DNA of 32,911 nucleotides from JBGLNJ01 sp964353405 (GCA_964353405.1 CAYGWJ010000242.1:1-32911); one strand, 5' to 3'. Shown: positions 22,686 to 32,197, numbered from the stretch's first letter. Numbers and translations are program-made. Notes: generated by a model from the sequence alone, not told the origin.

Positions 22686-24167
22686 ATGATACACTCTAAA
22701 CGATCCATGATGATTTTGTTGCTGGCCGTGGCCGTGGTGGCTTCGGCCTGCCAGGCCAGGCCGGCGGCAACGGCGCAGCAATTGTCCACCGCGAATGTCA
22801 CACGCGGGTCGCTGCAAGCGACGGTGTCGGCGGCAGGAACGATTGCGGCACGCGCTCAAGTGGCGGTGACGTTCCAGAACTCGGGGCAGATCAAAACGGT
22901 GAACGTCAAGGTGGGTGACAAGATCAAGGCGGGGCAGGTGCTGGCCTCACTCGATACAGCGGATTTGGAAGCGGCGGTGGCATCGGCGCAGGCCGGTGTG
23001 GACAGCGCGCAGGCCAAGCTCGCGTCGGCCAAGAAGGGACCTTTGCCTTCGGAAATGAAAGCGGCTGAAGCGTCGCTGGCGAGTGCCCAGGCCGCGCTGC
23101 AAGCCGCGGTCAACAAGACGGCGCACTTGAGCGACCAGTTGACTATCGAGCAGAATAATGTGAACAATGCTGCTCAACGCTTGAATGACGCGCAGAATAC
23201 GTACAGCAATCTTTTCGAATATGTGCGGTCTGGGGCCCAAGGCAGAGGAGCGCCGTTTGTACCCCCGGCGGGTCAACAGTGGTCGGCACAGAAAGCGGCG
23301 CTGGACAACGCGCAGATTGATTACCAGGTTGCCGTGGCCAACTATAACCTGGCGGCCGCCAACGTCAACGACAGCAGCGTTCAGTCGGCGGCGGCGCAAG
23401 TCAAGCAGGCGCAGGCCAGCCTCGATACGCTGAAGAATACGCCCGCGCCCGAAGATGTGCAACTGGCCGAGTTGTCTGTCAAGAACGCGCAGATCGCACT
23501 CGAGCAGGCGAAGGCAAACTTGAGCAAGTCGCAGCTCATCGCGCCGTTTGACGGCGTGGTGGCCGACCTCACTATTCAGGTGGGCCAGCAATCTTTGGCC
23601 AGCGCGCAGCCAATTATCCTGGTGGATCTCTCAGGGCTTGAAGCGCAGGTCAATATTTCTGAAACGGACTTGCCCCGCATCAAACTGGGGGAGACCGTTC
23701 AAGTGACCTTTGACGCGCTGACAGGGCAGACCTTTTCGGCCAAGGTCGTCGAAGTTGCGTTCGTCGGCACGACGACGCAAGGCGTGGTCAACTATCCGGT
23801 GACGATCGCGCTCGACCAACCCAGCACTGCGGCTGCGCAAAGTGCGAGCCAGCAGATTCGTCCTGGTATGACGGCCAACGTCGCCATCGTGGTGGAGCAG
23901 CGCGACAACATCCTGCTCGTGCCCAACCGCGCGGTCAGGACGACGGGCAAGCAAAAGATCGTCAACGTGGTCGTGGACGACAAGCCGACCTCCGTCAACG
24001 TGACGCTGGGCATGTCGGGCGACACCCAGTCCGAAGTGGTGAGCGGCCTGAACGAGGGTGACGTGGTTCAAGTTCTACAGACGACGATCTCGACCAGCGG
24101 TGGCGGCGGGTTCGGCGGGCCTGGCGGCGGGTTCGGCGGGCCGGGTGGATTCAGACCAGGAGATTGA
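22686..24167 (+). CDS. HlyD/MacA-like membrane fusion lipoprotein 2
   Basis: A 493-aa paralogue of the gene 51 bases upstream. It has a lipoprotein signal (lipobox VASAC, Cys22), GQIKTVNVKVGDKIKAG, a longer coiled coil with an inserted Tyr/Gly/Pro segment (around bases 23200-23280), SQLIAPFDGVVADLTIQVGQ, and LLVPNRAVRTTG. It ends in a Gly/Phe/Pro-rich tail (about 20 residues, GGGFGGPGG repeats) missing from copy 1. AGGAG lies 7 bases before the ATG at 22686. It directly precedes the macB-like gene, so it is the likely main adaptor for that transporter. Confidence 0.88.
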   Translation: MIHSKRSMMILLLAVAVVASACQARPAATAQQLSTANVTRGSLQATVSAAGTIAARAQVAVTFQNSGQIKTVNVKVGDKIKAGQVLASLDTADLEAAVASAQAGVDSAQAKLASAKKGPLPSEMKAAEASLASAQAALQAAVNKTAHLSDQLTIEQNNVNNAAQRLNDAQNTYSNLFEYVRSGAQGRGAPFVPPAGQQWSAQKAALDNAQIDYQVAVANYNLAAANVNDSSVQSAAAQVKQAQASLDTLKNTPAPEDVQLAELSVKNAQIALEQAKANLSKSQLIAPFDGVVADLTIQVGQQSLASAQPIILVDLSGLEAQVNISETDLPRIKLGETVQVTFDALTGQTFSAKVVEVAFVGTTTQGVVNYPVTIALDQPSTAAAQSASQQIRPGMTANVAIVVEQRDNILLVPNRAVRTTGKQKIVNVVVDDKPTSVNVTLGMSGDTQSEVVSGLNEGDVVQVLQTTISTSGGGGFGGPGGGFGGPGGFRPGD

Positions 24168-24180
24168 TGTTTTACGTTTG

Positions 24181-24202
24181 ACCCCTGGGATTGCCCAGGG
24201 GT
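24181..24202 (+). promoter_or_regulatory. Hairpin upstream of the macB-like gene
   Basis: ACCCCTGGG (24181-24189) pairs with CCCAGGGGT (24194-24202), a perfect 9-bp stem with an ATTG loop, 19 bases before the start codon. Its core is identical to the stem at 20337-20356. Confidence 0.6.
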
Positions 24203-24221
24203 TGACGTGAGAGGTGAGACG

Positions 24222-26222
<2,001 letters not shown>

Positions 26223-26259
26223 TCTGATGGCGGATTTCAGGTTTTCGATTTCGGTCTGC

Positions 26260-26275
26260 GCCTCGAAATCGAGGC
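26260..26275. repeat. Small palindrome in the macB downstream gap
   Basis: GCCTCG-AAAT-CGAGGC, a 6-bp stem with a 4-base loop, in the 107-base gap before the next gene. It has no T-run. Confidence 0.45.
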
Positions 26276-26329
26276 ACTATTCGAGATCCGCACACTTGCA
26301 AAATCTGAAATCAAGAAAGGAAAGGAAAA

Positions 26330-26797
26330 GTGGGCAGAACAATTTTGATCGCGTTGGTTGTGGCGATTGTGGTGGGCGGTGCGGCAGCTTACGGCGGCTA
26401 CAAGATGGGCGACACTGCCGGATTCGAGCGTGCTAACCTGGTGCGCCAACAGTTCGCTCAAACTCGCCAAAGTGGACAGGGCGGTCAGGGCCAGGGCGGT
26501 GTGGGCGGCTTTGGCGCAGGCGGCGGGAACCGCGCCTTTGAGTTGCAGGGCGTCGTCAAAAGTGTTGATGGCAACACGATGGTCGTCACTGTCGGGCAGC
26601 GCGATGTCACGGTCACGCTCACAGACAAGACACAGTTCTTGAAATCCATGTCGGGTACTCGCACGGACCTCGCGGCGGGTGAGCGTGTGATGGTTGCGCC
26701 TGAAGGCAGCAACGCTGGCGGCGCGGGTGGTGCTGGCGCGGGTGGTGCTGGTGCTGCTATAAATGCGGCATCGGTGACGGTCTTGCCAGCGCAGTAA
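26330..26797 (+). CDS. Membrane-anchored protein with a small beta domain (DUF5666-like)
   Basis: A 155-aa protein starting at GTG 26330, preceded by AAAGGAAAGGA. Residues 3-23 form a signal anchor (ILIALVVAIVVGGAAAYGGY). A Gln/Gly-rich linker (GQGGQGQGGVGGFGAGGG) follows, then a compact beta domain (ELQGVVKSVDGNTMVVTV, QRDVTVTLTDKTQF, LAAGERVMVAPEG). This resembles the OB-like DUF5666 domains often coded near efflux adaptors. A second Gly/Ala repeat lies before the C-terminus. It is probably in the same operon as macB. The function is unknown; an accessory envelope factor is likely. Confidence 0.7.
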   Translation: MGRTILIALVVAIVVGGAAAYGGYKMGDTAGFERANLVRQQFAQTRQSGQGGQGQGGVGGFGAGGGNRAFELQGVVKSVDGNTMVVTVGQRDVTVTLTDKTQFLKSMSGTRTDLAAGERVMVAPEGSNAGGAGGAGAGGAGAAINAASVTVLPAQ

Positions 26798-26817
26798 CAA
26801 CGCAGAGGCATAGAGAC

Positions 26818-26853
26818 GCAAGGACGCCAGCTTTTCAGTCTTGGCGTCCTTGC
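26818..26853 (+). terminator. Long hairpin between the small membrane protein and cytochrome genes
   Basis: GCAAGGACGCCA (26818-26829) and TGGCGTCCTTGC (26842-26853) form a perfect 12-bp stem with a 12-base loop. No T-run follows, so termination is uncertain; it may be a repetitive palindrome. Confidence 0.55.
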
Positions 26854-26985
26854 TGCGTTCAATCAGGGGAAGCCAAGACCAGGCGGACGGTGTGATCACC
26901 AACATCACGTGTCCAGTTGCAGCCCAGGCTCGCACAAAGGCGTCAAGCGGGACCGCGGTCGGGCCAGATGAAGAGAGGTGATTTT

Positions 26986-27645
26986 ATGACACAAAAGCTC
27001 AAGCCGGCAGAGAAAAAACCATCCCGGGTCATTCCAGTCCTAATTGCAGCAGCGGTCGTGGTAGTCGCGTTGACTGCAGGTGGATTTACATATGCAGCCA
27101 GCCAGGAAACGCATGATCCATTTTGCGGGTCTTGCCACACTCAGCCGGAATCAACTTTTTTACAGCAGGCGACAAGCGCCCCAGCAGTCAACCTGGCTTC
27201 GTATCACGCCACCCAGAATACCCTTTGCATTAGCTGCCACTCCGGGCAGGGCATTTTGGGCCGCGTCCAGGCCGAATTGCTGGGGGCTCGCAACGCATTC
27301 AAGTGGTATACAGGGACAGCCGTTCAACCTGCGGTGCTGTCTTTTCATATTGGCGATGGAAACTGCCTAAAGTGCCACCAGCAGGTGACCCAACGCGGAT
27401 TTACGCCCCAAAAGCAAATCACAGTTCCTGGCGTCCGCGCTGGCCGGGGTGGAGGAGAAGGCGGAAACAATCACTGGCACGAGCAGCTTGCCCGCTGGCA
27501 AGCTACCTCCGCTGCCGCTGGAACTTGTGTCAGTTGCCATTCCGGACATATCACAGGCAGCAGCACCCAGAACGGGTTTATGGACCAAAATGTCCAGGTC
27601 GTGTGCAACGCCTGCCACCAGGTTTTGAGACGCGGGGAAGGTTAA
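26986..27645 (+). CDS. Membrane-anchored pentaheme cytochrome c (NapC/NirT/NrfH-like)
   Basis: A 219-aa electron-transfer protein. One N-terminal membrane helix (about residues 14-38) anchors an exported domain with five CxxCH heme sites: CGSCH (47), CISCH (81), CLKCH (127), CVSCH (181) and CNACH (207). Several extra histidines (H74, H121, H163, H165, H188) could be distal ligands. The spacing near the start (helix, then DPFCGSCHTQPES) is like NapC/NirT/NrfH quinol dehydrogenases, which pass electrons from the quinone pool to periplasmic reductases. GAGGTGA lies about 5 bases before the ATG. No reductase partner is in the window. Its place after an efflux operon and a hairpin may be incidental. 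Confidence 0.88.
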   Translation: MTQKLKPAEKKPSRVIPVLIAAAVVVVALTAGGFTYAASQETHDPFCGSCHTQPESTFLQQATSAPAVNLASYHATQNTLCISCHSGQGILGRVQAELLGARNAFKWYTGTAVQPAVLSFHIGDGNCLKCHQQVTQRGFTPQKQITVPGVRAGRGGGEGGNNHWHEQLARWQATSAAAGTCVSCHSGHITGSSTQNGFMDQNVQVVCNACHQVLRRGEG

Positions 27646-27812
27646 AACGAAGCGAATTCACATCAAAAGCATCACAGATCGCTTCGTATGCCCAATAGGG
27701 TCGTCATACCGACAGTTCATTCACCCGCCGAATCATCGCAGTGGATGAGATTCCACGCTGGCCTGGATCAACGAGCACACCTTCTCTCTGTGAAACGAAA
27801 GGACGGTCAAAC

Positions 27813-28712
27813 ATGGAGCGCATTGGTTTCATCGGCCTGGGCATCATGGGCAAGCCCATGTCCCGGCACCTGCTAAAAGCCGGGTATCCGCTCACGGTGC
27901 TGGACCGCAACCCGGCGCCTCAGAATGAGCTGGCTGCCGCCGGCGCGCAGGCGAGCAGTTCGCCGCGCGGCGTGGCCGAAGCCAGCGACGTGATCATTAC
28001 CATGCTGCCCGATTCGCCGGATGTACAAGAGGTGATCCTGGGCCGGGGCGGCGTGCTGGACGGCTTGCGGGCGGGCAGCCTGGTGATTGACATGAGCACC
28101 ATTATGCCCTCTGTCGCGCGCCGCGTGACAGAGGCCGTGCGGCAAAAAGGTTGCGACGCGCTGGATGCGCCGGTCTCGGGCGGGCAGGTGGGCGCGCAGA
28201 ATGCAACGCTTTCGATCATGGTCGGCGGATCGCCTGTGGCGTTTGAGCGCGCCAGGCCGATTTTTGAAAAGATGGGCAAGAACATTGTGCACGTTGGCGA
28301 AGCGGGCGCCGGCCAGGTGACCAAGGCAGCCAACCAGATCGTCGTCGCCGTCACGATTGCCGCCGTGAGCGAGGCCTTGCTGCTAGCCGCCAAGGCGGGC
28401 GTGGACCCGGCCAAGGTGCGGGAAGCATTGCTGGGCGGCTTTGCGCAAAGCCGCATCCTCGATCTACACGGCAACCGCATGTTGCAGCGCAACTTTGCGC
28501 CAGGATTCAAAATCAAGCTGCACCGCAAGGATATGAACATTATCCTGAACACTGCGCGCGAGCTGGGTTTGGCCCTGCCCGCGAGCGCGAGTGTGGCGGA
28601 GCTGATGAACGCCCTCATCGCCAACGGCGGCGCGGAGCTGGATCATTCGGCGCTCGTGACCGTCCTCGAAAAGTTGGGCAATTTCGAGATACCGGCTTCA
28701 CCCACCCAGTAG
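27813..28712 (+). CDS. NAD(P)-dependent beta-hydroxyacid dehydrogenase (3-hydroxyisobutyrate / tartronate semialdehyde reductase family)
   Basis: A 299-aa soluble oxidoreductase. The N-terminal Rossmann motif is IGFIGLGIMGKPM (4-16). DAPVSGGQVGA (118-128) is the substrate-binding signature, and K171 in GAGQVTKAANQ is the catalytic lysine. The C-terminal helical domain includes the DMNIILN stretch. The family interconverts beta-hydroxyacids and their semialdehydes; 3-hydroxyisobutyrate, tartronate semialdehyde and succinic semialdehyde reduction are all possible. D31 after strand 2 (VLDRNP) suggests NAD+, though the following Arg would tolerate NADP+. AAAGGA lies about 10 bases before the ATG. 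An SDR follows 17 bases later, so the two probably act in one route. Confidence 0.9.
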   Translation: MERIGFIGLGIMGKPMSRHLLKAGYPLTVLDRNPAPQNELAAAGAQASSSPRGVAEASDVIITMLPDSPDVQEVILGRGGVLDGLRAGSLVIDMSTIMPSVARRVTEAVRQKGCDALDAPVSGGQVGAQNATLSIMVGGSPVAFERARPIFEKMGKNIVHVGEAGAGQVTKAANQIVVAVTIAAVSEALLLAAKAGVDPAKVREALLGGFAQSRILDLHGNRMLQRNFAPGFKIKLHRKDMNIILNTARELGLALPASASVAELMNALIANGGAELDHSALVTVLEKLGNFEIPASPTQ

Positions 28713-28729
28713 GAGCAAGGAGAGCCAGC

Positions 28730-29506
28730 ATGTACTCTTTACGCGATAGACTCGTCTTTGTCACGGGCGCAAGCTCCGGCATCGGAGCAGCGTGCGCGCG
28801 GGCGTTTGCCGCGCAAGGCGCCAATGTGCTGATGGCCGCCCGGCGGCTCGATCGGGTTCAAGCGCTGGCGGCCGAATTGCAGAAAGAACACGGCGTAGCC
28901 GCGCACGCTTTCCAACTCGACGTGCGCGACCAACCCGCTGTCGAAAAGGCGATGGCGAGCCTGCCGCCCGAGTGGGAGGCCATAGAAGTGCTGGTCAACA
29001 ACGCAGGTCTCTCCCGCGGCCTGGACAAGCTACATGAAGGCAACCTGCAAGACTGGGAAGAGATGATTGACACGAACATCAAGGGGTTGCTGTATGTGAG
29101 CCGTGCAGTAATCCCGGGCATGGTCAAGCGCGGCGTGGGGCACATTATCAACCTCGGCTCGATTGCGGGGGTCGAAGCTTACCCGGGCGGCAGCGTGTAT
29201 TGCGCGACCAAGGCCGCGGTCCGTTTGCTTTCGATGGGCTTGCGGATGGACTTGCTCGGCACGCCACTGCGCGTCACGAACATTGCGCCCGGCATGGTCG
29301 AGAGCGAGTTTAGCGTCGTGCGCTTTCACGGCGACCAGGCGCGGGCCGACAAGACCTACGAGGGTCTCACGCCGCTCACGCCGGACGATATTGCCGATGC
29401 GATAGTGTATGCCGCCACACGCCCACCGCACGTCAACATCGTCGAGATGCTCATCACGTCGCAAGCGCAGGTCTCGACGACGATGAGTTATCGGGAAAAG
29501 AAATAA
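28730..29506 (+). CDS. Short-chain dehydrogenase/reductase, YdfG-like
   Basis: A 258-aa classical SDR. TGASSGIG (12-19) binds the cofactor, and the A37-R38-R39 stretch after strand 2 points to NADP(H). NNAG (90-93), N116, S144, Y157 and K161 form the full catalytic set. The pattern GLDKLHEGNLQDWEEMIDTN, GHIINLGSIAG and ADAIVYAATRPPHVNI is that of YdfG-type 3-hydroxy-acid / serine dehydrogenases, which oxidise L-serine, L-allo-threonine and 3-hydroxyisobutyrate. The association with the preceding beta-hydroxyacid dehydrogenase fits a shared semialdehyde substrate. A GGAG ribosome site precedes the ATG. The gene ends 12 bases before the convergent elp3 stop. Confidence 0.9.
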   Translation: MYSLRDRLVFVTGASSGIGAACARAFAAQGANVLMAARRLDRVQALAAELQKEHGVAAHAFQLDVRDQPAVEKAMASLPPEWEAIEVLVNNAGLSRGLDKLHEGNLQDWEEMIDTNIKGLLYVSRAVIPGMVKRGVGHIINLGSIAGVEAYPGGSVYCATKAAVRLLSMGLRMDLLGTPLRVTNIAPGMVESEFSVVRFHGDQARADKTYEGLTPLTPDDIADAIVYAATRPPHVNIVEMLITSQAQVSTTMSYREKK

Positions 29507-29518
29507 ACACATCTTGCC

Positions 29519-31216
29519 CTACAAATCCTTCATCATATACAGCTCGCCCAACTCGAACCCACGCGCGCGGTAATAATCTCGCGTGCCGGTCGCGGCGATG
29601 ACGGCCAGGCGATTAAAGCCTGCCTGGCGCGCAATCTCTGCCGCGCGCTCGATGAGGCGCGTGCCCAGCCCGGCGTGCTGAGCCTGCCCTTCGCTTTCCA
29701 CGCCGATCTCGAGTGCCGGGCCGTAGACGTGCACCTCGCGGATCATCGCCGCGCCGGCGATCTCGTCAATGAACCCGCGCTCGCGCCGCGAAGCGAGCGA
29801 GAGCCGCAAGAATCCCGCCAGTAGGGGCAAGGCTCGTCCTTGCCCCCCTCGTCCTCGCCCCCCTCGTCCTTGCCCTGGCTCTGGCGTGACGAACGAGAGG
29901 AAATGCTCGGTCGTCGCGTCGGTTTCGTAAGCCAGGTTTTCTAGTACGAGCGTTCCCGCGTTCACCTTCTCCCCGCGCACCTCGCGGCAACGAATGCACT
30001 GGCAAGTTTGCCCGCGCGCCTTCATCGCGCGGTGCACCAGCTCACGCAGGTTGGACTTTATCGAACCGGCCACGACGTGGCCGGCCGGAATGTCGCGCAT
30101 CACGCGATTGATGCGGCAATAGGGTGGGACGCGCGTCTTGCAATCCGCAACCAGGTCAACCAGTTCTTTATCGCTGTACGGGCGATACGCTTCGCGGCCA
30201 CTCTGCCAGTGTTCGTACAGCTCCGTGTCAGCAATCAGTGAGCAAGGATAGATTTTCAATTCGTCAGGACGCAGCGCCGGGTCATCCCACAGGCAGGCAA
30301 AATCCGCGCGGTCGGACTCGGGCGTCGCGCCGAGCAGGTTGGGCATCCAATGCGCGTGAATCTTGAATCCGCCCGCGCGCAATAGCCGGAACGCCTGCCG
30401 CGTCTGCTCGACGGTGTGGCCGCGCTTGTTGCGGACCAAGATCTCGTCATCCATGCTTTGCACGCCGATCTGGACCTTGGTCGCGCCCAGCCGCCGCAAG
30501 CGAATCACTTCTGCCTCGTCCACGTAATCGGGCCGCGTCTCGATCACCAGGCCCACATTCCGATGCACGGCGGTCTCGTTGCGCCGCTGTGCCTCTTCTA
30601 GCGTTGCCGAATCCTCTCCGTTCATCGCATCGAGGCAACGGCGGATGAACCACTCTTGATAGTCAGCCGGGTAATACGACCACGTTCCGCCCAGGATGAG
30701 CAGCTCGACCTTGCCCGTGTTGTGGCCAATGTTTTCCATCGCGCGGATGCGGAGCGCGGTCTGTAAGTAAGGATCGAATTCAAGTTGCCCGGCGCGCAGC
30801 GCCCCCGGCTCGTCCGGGAGGTACGACTTGGGCATCGAGGGAAACTCGGGGCAAAAGATGCATTCGCCGGGGCAAGGGAACGGCTTGGTCAGCACCGTGA
30901 CCGGCGCGACGCCGGAAATCGTGCGTGTGGGCTTGGCGCGCAGGCGGGCGAACGTCTCGCGCGAGGGGGACACGGCTCCCCGCGCGATCAATTCGCGGTA
31001 GCCGCGCACGAGCTGGTCTTTGGCAAACAATTCGCGCCCGTCGCGCGGGTGACGCGCGAGCAGTCGTGCGGCTTGTTCCGGCGACAGATTCTCCGCCGCC
31101 GCAATCTGCTCGATGAGCGCGACGAGGTCGCCTTCGTACTGTCCCACGTCCAGCGGCCGGCCGTGCTTGTCCTGCCATCTGGCTCGCCGCTCGGCGAGCT
31201 CTTTTTCAGTTGCCAT
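29519..31216 (-). CDS. elp3: Elp3-type radical SAM tRNA U34 carboxymethyl/acetyl transferase
   Basis: A 565-aa homologue of the catalytic Elongator subunit, which uses radical SAM chemistry and acetyl-CoA to build cm5U-type groups on wobble uridine of tRNA. The N-terminal helical region is followed by the Fe-S motif C115-x3-C119-x2-C122 (PCPGECIFCPEF), ILGGTWSYYP, ETRPDYVDE, KVQIGVQSMDDE and RLPP-like zinc-site elements (CKTRVPPYCRINRVMRDIP, CQCIRCRE). The C-terminal GNAT domain has HAGLGTRLIERA and TRDYYRARGFEL. Elp3 occurs in some bacteria including Chloroflexota without other Elongator subunits. A palindrome-derived, Gly/Arg-rich insert sits at the start of the GNAT domain (29824-29877). 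A GTG at 31219 is an alternative start. The gene is head to head with a Trm9-like methyltransferase. Confidence 0.93.
   Translation of the reverse strand: MATEKELAERRARWQDKHGRPLDVGQYEGDLVALIEQIAAAENLSPEQAARLLARHPRDGRELFAKDQLVRGYRELIARGAVSPSRETFARLRAKPTRTISGVAPVTVLTKPFPCPGECIFCPEFPSMPKSYLPDEPGALRAGQLEFDPYLQTALRIRAMENIGHNTGKVELLILGGTWSYYPADYQEWFIRRCLDAMNGEDSATLEEAQRRNETAVHRNVGLVIETRPDYVDEAEVIRLRRLGATKVQIGVQSMDDEILVRNKRGHTVEQTRQAFRLLRAGGFKIHAHWMPNLLGATPESDRADFACLWDDPALRPDELKIYPCSLIADTELYEHWQSGREAYRPYSDKELVDLVADCKTRVPPYCRINRVMRDIPAGHVVAGSIKSNLRELVHRAMKARGQTCQCIRCREVRGEKVNAGTLVLENLAYETDATTEHFLSFVTPEPGQGRGGRGRGGQGRALPLLAGFLRLSLASRRERGFIDEIAGAAMIREVHVYGPALEIGVESEGQAQHAGLGTRLIERAAEIARQAGFNRLAVIAATGTRDYYRARGFELGELYMMKDL
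29824..29877. repeat. Palindrome and 15-bp triplicate inside elp3
   Basis: GGGGCAAGG (29824-29832) pairs with CCTTGCCCC (29838-29846). From 29833 to 29877 a 15-bp unit (CTCGTCCTTGCCCCC) is present three times with few changes. In the elp3 frame this encodes a GRGGQ/GRGGR-type repeat between two strands of the GNAT domain, so the gene stays open. Confidence 0.75.
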
Positions 31217-31229
31217 CACGACACCGTGC

Positions 31230-31235
31230 TATAAT
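31230..31235 (+). promoter_or_regulatory. -10 box of the methyltransferase gene, possible leaderless start
   Basis: A perfect TATAAT ends 8 bases before the ATG at 31244, so transcription would begin at or next to the start codon. No ribosome site is present. A -35 box is unclear (TTGCCA at 31210-31215 is only 14 bases away). The same AT core read on the other strand (TTATAG) could serve elp3, whose ATG is equally close. Confidence 0.5.
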
Positions 31236-31243
31236 CTGGCTCG

Positions 31244-32005
31244 ATGAAGCCCGAATTGATGGAACGCCTCAACCAAATCAATCGCGAATTTTATTCCACA
31301 TTCGCCGAATCATTTTCCAGGACGCGGCCTGAATCGGCACGCGAGTTGGAAAGGATTTTACCCTACATTGCCGACGGCGCAAGGGTGCTGGACGTCGGCT
31401 GCGGCAATGGACGAATGGCGGCGTTTCTGGCGCGTCAACAGCGCAAGGTCACTTACATTGGAATAGACTCGTCCGAGGCGCTGATTGCAAGATGCAAGAA
31501 GCAGGAGGCAAGTCGCAGGGCGCAGGACGCATTTCTTGTCGTGGATATCACTCGGCCTGACTGGACCAACTCCCTTCTCTCTCAGGGAGAACCCCCTGAC
31601 GGGGGCAGGCGGCCGGGGATGAGGCGATTTGACTGCATCTTGCTTCTTGCGGTCTTGCACCACATCCCCGCTAGTGAGGTGCGAGCGCGCATCCTGCGCC
31701 AGGTGCGCCAACTGCTTGCGCCGCAAGGTCACGTCGTCATCTCGACGTGGCAGTTCCTGGACAATGAACGGATGCGAAAAAAGATCGTGCCGTGGAGCAG
31801 TGTGGAAATTGACGAACAAGAGCTAGAGCCGGGCGACGCGCTGTTGCATTGGAAACGCGGCGGCCTGGGTCTGCGCTATTGCCACTGGATCGGCGAAGAC
31901 GAGCTGCGCTCGCTGGCGGCAAAGGCGAACTTGAAAATCACGGGAACATTCCGCGCCGGCGGGCGCGAAGGCGACCTCAGCCTTTACGCGATTCTGTCTG
32001 CCTGA
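31244..32005 (+). CDS. Class I SAM methyltransferase, Trm9/ALKBH8-like
   Basis: A 253-aa SAM-dependent methyltransferase. Motif I is VLDVGCGNGR (48-57), followed by GIDSSEALIARCK (73-85) and D101. The post-I region FDCILLLAVLHHI (129-141) and the later VPW (182-184) and RYCHWIGEDEL (211-221) match the Trm9/ALKBH8 family, which methylates the cm5U34 carboxyl group to mcm5U34. Since Elp3 makes cm5U, its position head to head with elp3 supports a tRNA substrate; this remains an inference. Residues ~109-127 (NSLLSQGEPPDGGRRPGM) are coded by a palindromic repeat and lie in a loop before strand 4. The start has no ribosome site, consistent with a leaderless message. Confidence 0.8.
   Translation: MKPELMERLNQINREFYSTFAESFSRTRPESARELERILPYIADGARVLDVGCGNGRMAAFLARQQRKVTYIGIDSSEALIARCKKQEASRRAQDAFLVVDITRPDWTNSLLSQGEPPDGGRRPGMRRFDCILLLAVLHHIPASEVRARILRQVRQLLAPQGHVVISTWQFLDNERMRKKIVPWSSVEIDEQELEPGDALLHWKRGGLGLRYCHWIGEDELRSLAAKANLKITGTFRAGGREGDLSLYAILSA
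31570..31624. repeat. Palindromic repeat inserted in frame in the methyltransferase gene
   Basis: Two stems, CTCCCT/AGGGAG (31570-31575 and 31584-31589) and CCCCC/GGGGG (31592-31596 and 31601-31605), followed by GGCCGGGGATGAGG. The layout resembles the CCCTCTCCC...GGGAGAGGG...GGGGTGAGGG-type dispersed intergenic repeats of many bacteria. Here it is translated without breaking the frame. Confidence 0.6.
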
Positions 32006-32011
32006 TCTGTT

Positions 32012-32122
32012 GTATCATCTCAATAATCCGGGGAAAGAACCTTGCGAAGGTTTAGTCCGAGTTCGCTGCGTAATGAGCGGAAACCTTCGCAAGGTAAGTC
32101 CCCCCACTTTTTGAGAGGATAC
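32012..32122. mobile_element. MITE copy 2 (111 bp) with 8-bp target duplication
   Basis: Left end GTATCATCTCAATAA (from 32012) and right end TTTTTGAGAGGATAC (to 32122) are imperfect inverted repeats over about 23 bases and match copy 1 at 1981-2043. GATCTGTT occurs directly before (32004-32011) and after (32123-32130). The interior holds a perfect 15-bp inverted repeat, ACCTTGCGAAGGTTT (32039-32053) with AAACCTTCGCAAGGT (32081-32095), which copy 1 lacks. There is no coding capacity. It starts 7 bases after the methyltransferase stop. Confidence 0.9.
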
Positions 32123-32149
32123 GATCTGTTTGCCAAAGCCGTCCCATGT

Positions 32150-32165
32150 TAGTCCTTTAGGACTA
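32150..32165. repeat. Short palindrome
   Basis: TAGTCCT-TT-AGGACTA, a perfect 7-bp inverted repeat 27 bases after MITE copy 2. It may be another small dispersed palindrome; no T-run follows. Confidence 0.5.
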
Positions 32166-32197
32166 CCGACACTGCCTGCCTGCCCCCCGATGGACTA

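Noticed and set aside
21402..22859. Long minus-strand open frame (485 codons) opposite the adaptor genes
   Set aside because: It is rich in Arg, His and Leu without domain pattern and is antisense to clear HlyD-family genes. Similar antisense frames at 2477-3631, 9572-10693, 17995-19059 and 24627-25790 were rejected for the same reason.
26818..26853. Hairpin as a definite rho-independent terminator
   Set aside because: The stem is strong but no T-run follows, so it is listed with reduced confidence only.
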